Source of the DNA: Verrucomicrobia bacterium UBA3761
GTDB lineage: Bacteria; Verrucomicrobiota; Kiritimatiellia; RFP12; UBA1067
DNA: 16,811 nucleotides
Direction: 5' to 3'
Assembly: GCA_002371135.1 (NCBI GenBank)
Contig: DFGB01000037.1
Location: 634-17,444 of the forward strand
In this document: one piece after another, positions 7,395-13,491 of the stretch
How positions within the stretch are numbered: the first letter of the stretch is position 1
Layout: every line of letters begins with the position of its first letter
Notes under the pieces: model-generated
Told to the model about the DNA's origin: nothing
What the model saw: only the letters and a program-made list of their open reading frames with translations
The model's database searches: none
Translations under genes and position numbers: made by a program

Positions 7395-7409
7395 GGGGAA
7401 GGAGGCGAA

Positions 7410-9128
7410 ATGAGCGAAGAATTGGAAGAGATAATCGAAGAAGGCATAGATCTTGACGAGCTCGCCAAACGCTACGAGGAGCGCGGTTTCTTCCGCCGCT
7501 TCTCGGAGATGTGCAGCGGCCTCGGCAAGCCGCACGGTTCCAGGGAATACAAGATTGCGCGCATCGAACTCCAGCGCTTGATGGCGCCGCTGATCGCCCT
7601 CTTGTCCGTGGTGATGTTCGTCGTCATTCTCGTCGTCGTCACCGCGGTGACAGGGCAGCAGAAGAAGACGATCGAAGTGACGATCGCGCAGCTCGACGAG
7701 GTCGAGCCGGACATCGAGGAGCAGCCTGAAGAGCCTCCGCCCGAGCCTCCGCCGGAGCCTCCGCCGATGGAGGATGTGGAAATCGTCGTCGACAACCCGA
7801 TGCCGGGCCCGGTCTCGCAACTGACGCCCGTCGCCTCGCCGCCCTCGACCCAGGTTTCCGTCAAGCCCGCGACCCAGGATACTGTCGCGTTTGTCAACTC
7901 GCCCGTGAAGATGAAGTCGATGGTGGGCTCGCGCTCGCCCGGCTCCATCGGCGCCGCGACGCGCGGCGGTGCGCAGTTTGGCGACCAGCAGACTGAGGCC
8001 GCGGTCTACAAGGCTCTGCGCTGGCTCAAGAAGAAGCAGCAGAGCGACGGCTCCTGGAGCTCGGACGTCGGCGACTACAAGGGCAACCGCGCCGCTTGCA
8101 CGGGCCTCGCGCTCCTTACCTACCTCGCACACGGCGAAACGCCAAAGTCCAAGGAATTCGGCAAGACCGTCCAGAAGGCCATCGAATGGCTTTGCGAAAA
8201 CCAGAAGCTCTCGCAGAGCGGCAAGACCTGGACTATCACCGATGCCGGCAACGAGGAATACGGCTACCTCATCGCCACATACGCTCTTTCAGAGGCGTAT
8301 GGCATGACGAAGAACCCGATCGTCAAGGATGCCGCATACCACGGTCTGGAGCGTATTGTCAAAAACCAGTCCCCGACAGGCGGCTGGAACTACGGCCTCA
8401 GGAGGGAGGCGACGGAGCCTGACGATATTTCCTATGGCGGCTGGTGCATGCAGGCCATCAAGGCCGGCAAGCTCGCCGGCATCCACGTCGACGGCATGGA
8501 GGAGTGCATCAAGAAGGCGGTCAGGTGCCTTCGCGAACGCAACGCCAACAAGCGCACCGGCTTTGCATACCGCCCCGGACGCTACTTTGAGGTCTACGCC
8601 GGCCTCGGCGGCGTTGGTTGCCTCGCGATGCAGCTGCTCGGCTACGGCAAGGATCCCGTCGTGAAGAATGCTCTCCAGGTAATGAAGGATTGGCGCCCGA
8701 ATTTCGATTCCGCCAACGGTCCCTTCACCCACGAGCATCCTCGCGGCCACTGGCAGAGCCCGCAGTATTACTACTACTACGCCTCCCAGTGCAAGTTCCA
8801 GGCCGGCATGGCCAAGGACGCTTCCCAGACCGATCTTGTCGCCTGGACCGAGTGGAACAAGGCCATGAAGGCTTTCTATCCAAATCAGATGAAAGACGAT
8901 GGCGAAATCGAAGGTCCAGACGGCAAGCCTCGCAAGTGCGCGTATTGGATCAACAACGACAGGCACTCCTGCCGTCCGATCATGGATACATGCCTTGCCG
9001 CGCTCCAGCTGATGGTCTACTACCGCTACCTCCCACAGGCCACGCTCAAGGCCGAAGAGGACAAGGGCGCGGGCGCAGACGCCGCCGTCGACAAGAAGAA
9101 CGATATCACCGTCGACGTGGACATCTGA
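7410..9128 (+). CDS. TonB-like membrane protein fused to a prenyltransferase/squalene-oxidase-type alpha/alpha-toroid domain
   Basis: The 572-residue protein has four parts. Residues 1-56 are cytoplasmic and start with an acidic helix (SEELEEIIEEGIDLDELAK). A single TM helix spans about 57-81. A TonB-like Pro/Glu linker (EEPPPEPPPEPPP, about 107-119) leads into a flexible stretch to about 190. Residues ~193-545 form an alpha/alpha-toroid of the prenyltransferase/squalene-oxidase-repeat class, with QSDGSWSS (211-218), PTGGWNYG (322-329), SYGGWCMQAIKAG (341-353), QYYYYYASQ (452-460) and LQLMVYYRYLP (532-542). The same pattern is familiar from planctomycete and verrucomicrobial proteins. A short tail ends ITVDVDI. 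There is no TonB C-terminal domain. The cyclase motif DxDD is absent (nearest is EPDD at 336-339), so a binding or mechanical role seems likelier than triterpene cyclisation. GGAAGGAGG at 7397-7405 sets the start. Its position right after exbB-exbD-exbD supports a motor-driven partner. Confidence 0.9.
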   Translation: MSEELEEIIEEGIDLDELAKRYEERGFFRRFSEMCSGLGKPHGSREYKIARIELQRLMAPLIALLSVVMFVVILVVVTAVTGQQKKTIEVTIAQLDEVEPDIEEQPEEPPPEPPPEPPPMEDVEIVVDNPMPGPVSQLTPVASPPSTQVSVKPATQDTVAFVNSPVKMKSMVGSRSPGSIGAATRGGAQFGDQQTEAAVYKALRWLKKKQQSDGSWSSDVGDYKGNRAACTGLALLTYLAHGETPKSKEFGKTVQKAIEWLCENQKLSQSGKTWTITDAGNEEYGYLIATYALSEAYGMTKNPIVKDAAYHGLERIVKNQSPTGGWNYGLRREATEPDDISYGGWCMQAIKAGKLAGIHVDGMEECIKKAVRCLRERNANKRTGFAYRPGRYFEVYAGLGGVGCLAMQLLGYGKDPVVKNALQVMKDWRPNFDSANGPFTHEHPRGHWQSPQYYYYYASQCKFQAGMAKDASQTDLVAWTEWNKAMKAFYPNQMKDDGEIEGPDGKPRKCAYWINNDRHSCRPIMDTCLAALQLMVYYRYLPQATLKAEEDKGAGADAAVDKKNDITVDVDI

Positions 9129-9133
9129 TGATG

Positions 9134-9248
9134 GTTGGCAGTTGGTGATTCAGTAGCCAATGGTTTTTAACGTGGAAGAGTGTCTTGCGAGACTCGTTTT
9201 GCCGCACCGGGCGCCCCAACTGCTGGCTGCTGGTCACTAACTGCCAAC
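9134..9248. repeat. Palindromic element of a different family, GTTGGCAGTT arms
   Basis: The left arm (9134-9158, starting GTTGGCAGTTGGTGA) pairs with the right arm (9225-9248, ending TCACTAACTGCCAAC) with only a few mismatches and one bulge. A ~66-base centre separates them. The element fills almost the whole gap between the toroid gene stop (9128) and the permease start (9259). Its sequence is unrelated to the CAGAG palindromes elsewhere in the window. Confidence 0.8.
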
Positions 9249-9258
9249 TAATTCTCCC

Positions 9259-10482
9259 GTGCCTTTCTCTTTTTTTCTAGGTTTCAAATATTTGCGGCCG
9301 AAGCGGTCTGTCGCTTCGGTCATTGCTTTTGTTTCCATCCTTGGCGTGATGCTCGGCATCGCGGCCGTCATCATCGTCCGTAGCGTCATGACTGGCTTCG
9401 GGGATGTGTGGGAAAAGAAGATTCTCGATTTCAAGCCGCACATCACTCTCATGCCGTATTCCGGGCACGTGATACGTGGCGAGGAAGAACTTGCGGCGAA
9501 GTTGCGTTCGATCCCCGGCGTCGCGTCCGTCACGCCGGAGATTGATTCGCGCGTGATGCTGGAACGTCGCGGTCGCGTCCTCGCGCCGATTATCATAGGC
9601 GTCGACGGCGAGGAGTTCGCCAAGGCCTACAACGTCGGCGCACCGCTTGCCGGTACATTTGACCTCGACGGCGACTCGATTGTCGTCGGCCGCCATGTCG
9701 CCCGCCAGCTGGGCGTTTCAGTAGGCGACGAGGTGACGGTCTATTCCCCAAAGACCCTCGCCTCGAAGGATGAAGTATTCTTGCCCGTCAAATGGACGGT
9801 GACGGGCATATTCTCTTGCGGGCAGTATGAGTACGACTCCGGCTACGTAGTCGCTTCGCTCCCGAACGTCCGCGACTTGATGGGCATCGAAGAGGGGGTC
9901 TTCAACATCCATCTCAAGACAGAAGCGCCCGCCGTGCCTGAAAAGTTCAACGCCGTCATGAACGCCGTCGACCGGGCCGTGCCGCGTCTCCGGTTGATGA
10001 CGTGGCTCGAGGCCGACAGGGAGCTTTTCAACGCTCTGGCCGTCGAAAAGAACATGACCGCGATTCTGCTTCTTCTCATTTCTCTTGTGGCGCTCTTTTG
10101 CGTGATGAACACGCTCCTCGTGCTGACCGTTCAGAAGACGCCGGAGATAGGCTTGCTGAAATCGCTCGGCTTTTCGAAGTTGCAGATCATGGGCGTTTTC
10201 ATGGTGCACGGTCTAGTGCAATGCACCGTAGGCATATTGCTGGGGCTCGTCGCGAGTTTTCTCGTCCTTTCGAATTTGCAGAATATCGTCGAGTGGCTGG
10301 GGACGCTGGGGGTCAGCGTGTTCCCCGAGTCCGTCTACGGTCTTCCCGAGATACCGCACCGCATAGTGGTCTCGGACATCGCGTGGGCGGTCGCGTTCGT
10401 GTATTTCTTCGGCATTGTGGCTTCGCTCATACCTGCGCTTGCCGCCGCCCTCAAGGACCCCGTAAAGGCATTGAACGAATGA
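9259..10482 (+). CDS. lolC: Lipoprotein-releasing ABC transporter permease (LolC/LolE type)
   Basis: The 407-residue protein has the LolC/E fold: TM1 near the N-terminus (about 19-42), a large periplasmic domain (about 45-262), and an FtsX-type C-terminal core with TM2 (266-291), TM3 (312-337) and TM4 (373-398). The opening PFSFFLGFKYLRPKR resembles LolC/E starts, which supports the GTG at 9259 although no Shine-Dalgarno sequence precedes it. VQKTPEIGLLKSLGFSKLQI (291-310) is the coupling-helix region that contacts the ATPase. With LolD it would extract lipoproteins from the inner membrane and hand them to LolA. A single permease gene suggests a homodimer, the LolF-like arrangement common outside Enterobacteria. 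Its stop overlaps the lolD start. A generic MacB-like FtsX permease is a less likely alternative because the four-TM order has one N-terminal TM plus the LolE-like motif, shared by both families. Confidence 0.85.
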   Translation: MPFSFFLGFKYLRPKRSVASVIAFVSILGVMLGIAAVIIVRSVMTGFGDVWEKKILDFKPHITLMPYSGHVIRGEEELAAKLRSIPGVASVTPEIDSRVMLERRGRVLAPIIIGVDGEEFAKAYNVGAPLAGTFDLDGDSIVVGRHVARQLGVSVGDEVTVYSPKTLASKDEVFLPVKWTVTGIFSCGQYEYDSGYVVASLPNVRDLMGIEEGVFNIHLKTEAPAVPEKFNAVMNAVDRAVPRLRLMTWLEADRELFNALAVEKNMTAILLLLISLVALFCVMNTLLVLTVQKTPEIGLLKSLGFSKLQIMGVFMVHGLVQCTVGILLGLVASFLVLSNLQNIVEWLGTLGVSVFPESVYGLPEIPHRIVVSDIAWAVAFVYFFGIVASLIPALAAALKDPVKALNE

Positions 10483-11126
10483 GCGCGGATATTCCAGGAC
10501 TTGTCGCGACTGGCGTGCGCAAGGTCTTCAAGGGGCCGGGCGGCAAGGAACTCGTCATCCTCAATGGCGTCGATTTGACCGTCCGGCCTGGCGAGAAGGT
10601 CGCGATCGTGGGCAGGTCGGGGGCTGGCAAGTCGACTCTTCTCCACATTCTAGGCGGGCTTCTCAAACCTACCGCCGGGAAGGTCGTCCGTCCGCGCAAT
10701 TTCGGTTTTGTCTTTCAGAGCTACCATCTCATGCCGGAGCTGACGATACTTGAAAACGTCATGCTCCCGGTGATGGCGGCGAGAGTGCGGGGCAATCTCC
10801 CCGGCCGGCGCGAGTTGAAGGCGCGTGCTCTGGAACTCATCGAGCGCGTCGGCCTTGCCGCAAGGCTGCGGCATCTGCCGGGCGAGCTTTCAGGCGGCGA
10901 GCGTCAGCGCGTCGCCATCGCCCGCTCGATAATCACTTCCCCTTCGCTCGTCCTCGCCGACGAGCCGACAGGCAATCTCGACGCTCTCACCGGGGCGGGG
11001 ATTTTGAATCTGCTCGCAGAACTTTCCGGCAGCGACACGTCGCTCGTGCTTGTCACCCATTCCCCCGAAGCCGCCGCAATCGCCGACCGCACTCTCACGC
11101 TCGAAAACGGTCGGCTGGTCGGCTAG
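10479..11126 (+). CDS. lolD: Lipoprotein-releasing ABC transporter ATP-binding protein
   Basis: The 215-residue ATPase carries all nucleotide-binding motifs: Walker A GRSGAGKST (45-53), Q-loop in VFQSYHLMPELTILENV (Q80), signature LSGGERQRVAIAR (137-149), Walker B LVLADEPTGNLD (157-168) and the switch His in LVTHS (H194). Length and the Q-loop/ENV pattern are those of LolD and the closely related MacB/FtsE group. The ATG overlaps the permease stop as ATGA, so translation is probably coupled and the two proteins form one exporter. It is cytoplasmic and would power lipoprotein release from the inner membrane. A longer in-frame extension upstream to 10002 overlaps the permease gene and lacks family similarity, so the 10479 start is chosen. 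Confidence 0.93.
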   Translation: MSADIPGLVATGVRKVFKGPGGKELVILNGVDLTVRPGEKVAIVGRSGAGKSTLLHILGGLLKPTAGKVVRPRNFGFVFQSYHLMPELTILENVMLPVMAARVRGNLPGRRELKARALELIERVGLAARLRHLPGELSGGERQRVAIARSIITSPSLVLADEPTGNLDALTGAGILNLLAELSGSDTSLVLVTHSPEAAAIADRTLTLENGRLVG

Positions 11127-11137
11127 AACAGAGACCT

Positions 11138-11164
11138 GGAAAATTTTCGATTCGTCGATTTTCC
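11138..11164 (+). terminator. Weak hairpin after lolD, possible terminator
   Basis: GGAAAAT (11138-11144) pairs with ATTTTCC (11158-11164) across a 13-base loop that has its own CGA/TCG pairing. It lies 11 bases past the stop codon. The stem is AT-rich and no proper U tract follows, so termination activity is uncertain. Confidence 0.25.
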
Positions 11165-11184
11165 GATTGCTTTCAAGCCTCGCT

Positions 11185-11320
11185 TCAAGCCTTCCTTATT
11201 TAACACAGAGGCACGGAGGAACAGAGGAACACAGAGGTTTTAGCGAAAATCGAAAATAGAAAAAATTTCTCTCGGGTTCCTCTGTTCCTCTGCGCCTCTG
11301 TGTTAAAAAGGAAGGCTTGA
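11185..11320. repeat. CAGAG-type palindromic element, AACACAGAGGCAC family
   Basis: The ~46-base left arm (11185-11230, TCAAGCCTTCC then TTTAACACAGAGGC) is the inverse complement of the right arm (11275-11320) with two mismatches and one indel. The centre is ~44 bases. This is the cleanest palindrome in the window. It lies between lolD and the GH115 gene and ends 24 bases before the GH115 start. A shorter copy of the arm start, TTTCAAGCCT, lies just outside at 11171-11180. Confidence 0.88.
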
Positions 11321-11344
11321 GCGGAAATTGAAATACAGTCCCTT

Positions 11345-13270
11345 ATGAAAAAGACGCCATTCCTTCTCCTCGCCTTGTTCGCCGTTGCGAACGTGCTTGC
11401 CGGGCCGCGCGGTGTGAAGTATTGCGGGATATTCGTCAACGACGAAGACTGGGGCCTCAGACCCTGGGCGGTCAGGCATTTCGGCGCGGATGAACAGATC
11501 GGCGTCGGGGCGTATGAAAAGATATTCGCGCTCATGAAGGAGCACGGCCTCAATCTCATATGGCCTGCCATGCACGAGGGCGGCTACGAGTTTGTTTCGC
11601 GTCCCGAGAACATGGCGCTCGCCGCCAAATGGGGCATGCGCGTGGGAACGAGCCATTGCGAGCCGATGCTGCGCAACAACTGCTACCTTTCGAATGCCGA
11701 AAAGAAGAAGTGGTCGTGGCTGAACAATAAAGATTTCATCACCGGCTATTGGAAGTGGTCAGTCGCGAATTACGCCACGAACGACGTTCTTTGGACGATT
11801 GGCATGCGAGGCATCCACGATGGCAAATTGCAGGATGGCAAGACAACGGACGAGAAACGCGCCGTTCTCGAAGATGTCTTCGCGACCCAGACCAACCTCC
11901 TCGCCGCGGCCGGCATTGCCGGTGCGCCCAAGGTGTTCGTCCCTTACAAGGAAGTATTGCCGGTGTTCAACTCAGGCCTCAAGGTCCCGGTCGGCACGAC
12001 GATAATGTGGGTCAACGACAACTTCGGCTACATCCGCCGCCTTGGAGGTCCGCAGTGCGCTGAATACGGCGGCGGTATCTACTGGCACGTCTCCTACTAC
12101 GGCCGTCCGCACGGCTACCTCCACCTCTGCACCACACCTCCGGCGTTCATGTGGTATGAACTTGTCGCGAAGTGCTGGGAAAACGGCGTACGCGACGTAT
12201 GGATGGTCAACGTCGGCGACGTCTTCCAGGCGGAACTGCTCATCTACGCACTCGGCAAATTCTCGTCGGCCCCGGATGCGTGGGGGCCGGACGCCCAATC
12301 GAAAATCCTTCTCGCATGGACCAAGGATTTCCTTGGCGACGAAAACGCGGCTCTCGCCGCCCATCTTGCAGAGTATTTCAACCTTGGCTTCATCCGCAAG
12401 CCAGAGCACATGTGCGCACAGTGGACGGACAAACTGCCGCCGTCGCTCAAGGCGTCGCTGCGCGAGCGCTACGCGCGTCTCCTCGCAGGCGACATCGCGC
12501 TCGAGGCTTCGCTGCCTGAAGCGAAGAGAGACGAGTATTTCCGCAAAATCGGCTATCAAGTGCGCTTCCTCGCCCATGCGGGTTTGATTCATCTCGACGG
12601 CCGTGACAAGGAGTACGCCCGCAGCGTGCTCGATCCGCTTGCCGCGCGTTGGGATTCGCTCGAAGGCGGGACGTGGGCGGGCTTTTGGATTGATACGATA
12701 GACGACGCCAACCGCTGGTCGTCGCAGATGCAGTGGGCGTGGAACGAACCCGCCGATCCTTGTGCCGTCGACCGCAGGGGCGAATCGCGCGCTGCATACA
12801 TCGCGACGTCCTACAACGGTGAAGAGGAGCCGCGATGGCTTGAACCCGTTGCGAACACGCCCGCAAACGGCGGCGCGTGGACCGAGGTCGCGGGGCTCGG
12901 CACGTCCGCCAAAGCCCTTGCGCTTTTGCCCGTCCGTCCGGGGGCGGGGGTCGGCGCGGCGCTCGACTACAGATTCGGCGATATTCCCGCGAAGAAGCTC
13001 GTACTCCAGTTCCTCCCCGATTTCGCGCTCTGGCCGGGCTTGAAACTTCGCGTCGGAGTTTCGTTCGACGGCGGCGCGGAGAAGGTGGTCGAAGTCCCCA
13101 GGTCCGACTCGAACCTTGGCGAAAAAGACCCCGTCCGCGCAATCGCCGTCCAAGATAATTTCATACGCGTCGCGCTTGACATCCCCGATGGCGCCGACGC
13201 GTTCGCCATTCGCGCGATCGACCCTGGCGTCGTCATCGACCGCGTCGGTGTTTTCCAGCGGCCGCGCTAA
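11345..13270 (+). CDS. Secreted GH115 alpha-glucuronidase lacking the N-terminal domain
   Basis: The 641-residue protein has a signal peptide (KKTPFLLLALFAVANVLA, cleavage near residue 19) and then goes directly into the GH115 catalytic barrel. Motifs in order are VKYCGIFVNDEDWGLRPWA (24-42), LIWPAMHE (71-78), GTSHCEPMLRNN (101-112), TIGMRGIHDG (151-160), VFVPYKEVLPVFNSGLKVP (197-215), MWVNDNFGYIRRL (221-233) and VWMVNVGDVFQAE (285-297). GH115 enzymes remove (4-O-methyl)-glucuronic acid from xylan side chains. Residues ~495-641 resemble the family's C-terminal beta-sandwich. Usual GH115 enzymes are ~800-1000 residues with a ~140-170-residue alpha/beta domain before the barrel; this one has none. 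There is no Shine-Dalgarno sequence before the ATG. A secreted GH2 enzyme follows after a repeat-filled gap. Family assignment is firm, while the exact substrate is inferred. Confidence 0.93.
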   Translation: MKKTPFLLLALFAVANVLAGPRGVKYCGIFVNDEDWGLRPWAVRHFGADEQIGVGAYEKIFALMKEHGLNLIWPAMHEGGYEFVSRPENMALAAKWGMRVGTSHCEPMLRNNCYLSNAEKKKWSWLNNKDFITGYWKWSVANYATNDVLWTIGMRGIHDGKLQDGKTTDEKRAVLEDVFATQTNLLAAAGIAGAPKVFVPYKEVLPVFNSGLKVPVGTTIMWVNDNFGYIRRLGGPQCAEYGGGIYWHVSYYGRPHGYLHLCTTPPAFMWYELVAKCWENGVRDVWMVNVGDVFQAELLIYALGKFSSAPDAWGPDAQSKILLAWTKDFLGDENAALAAHLAEYFNLGFIRKPEHMCAQWTDKLPPSLKASLRERYARLLAGDIALEASLPEAKRDEYFRKIGYQVRFLAHAGLIHLDGRDKEYARSVLDPLAARWDSLEGGTWAGFWIDTIDDANRWSSQMQWAWNEPADPCAVDRRGESRAAYIATSYNGEEEPRWLEPVANTPANGGAWTEVAGLGTSAKALALLPVRPGAGVGAALDYRFGDIPAKKLVLQFLPDFALWPGLKLRVGVSFDGGAEKVVEVPRSDSNLGEKDPVRAIAVQDNFIRVALDIPDGADAFAIRAIDPGVVIDRVGVFQRPR

Positions 13271-13272
13271 AT

Positions 13273-13327
13273 CTCCTACTTCCTACTTTCTACTTCCTAC
13301 TTTATCTTCCCTATTCCCTATTCCCTA
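13273..13327. repeat. Pyrimidine-rich tract, CTACTTC and TTCCCTA repeats
   Basis: It begins directly after the GH115 stop with TCCTACTTCC/TTCTACTTCC units, then changes to ATTCCCT units that run into the palindrome at 13328. This is the same kind of flank as at 1147-1182. Confidence 0.65.
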
Positions 13328-13432
13328 TTTTTAACACAGAGGCACTCAAGTCGCAGAGGGACACAGAGGATTTCAGTTTTTCCGCTCCTTCTCTCTGTGA
13401 ATCTTTGTTCCTCTGTGCCTCTGTGTTAAAAA
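13328..13432. repeat. CAGAG-type palindromic element, AACACAGAGGCAC family
   Basis: The left end TTTTTAACACAGAGGCAC is exactly complementary to the right end GTGCCTCTGTGTTAAAAA. The inner arms (GCAGAGGGACACAGAGG and CCTTCTCTCTGTGAATC) pair only partly. The left arm carries CACTCAAG, also found in inverse orientation in the half element at 16232-16268. It sits between the GH115 and GH2 genes. Confidence 0.85.
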
Positions 13433-13456
13433 CAAGTCGAATTGGCATTGGCAACA

Positions 13457-13477
13457 TTCCCTCTTCCCTCTTCTCTC
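13457..13477. repeat. Short TTCCCTC pyrimidine tract next to the GH2 ribosome-binding site
   Basis: Two TTCCCTC copies and a TTCTCTC copy lie 24 bases downstream of the palindrome and directly before AAGGAG. Confidence 0.5.
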
Positions 13478-13491
13478 AAGGAGCATGAAAA

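Noticed and set aside
7410..9128. Annotation as a squalene-hopene cyclase
   Set aside because: The protein lacks the DxDD acid motif, is much shorter in its toroid than bifunctional cyclases, and carries a TonB-like TM and Pro-rich linker next to ExbB/ExbD.
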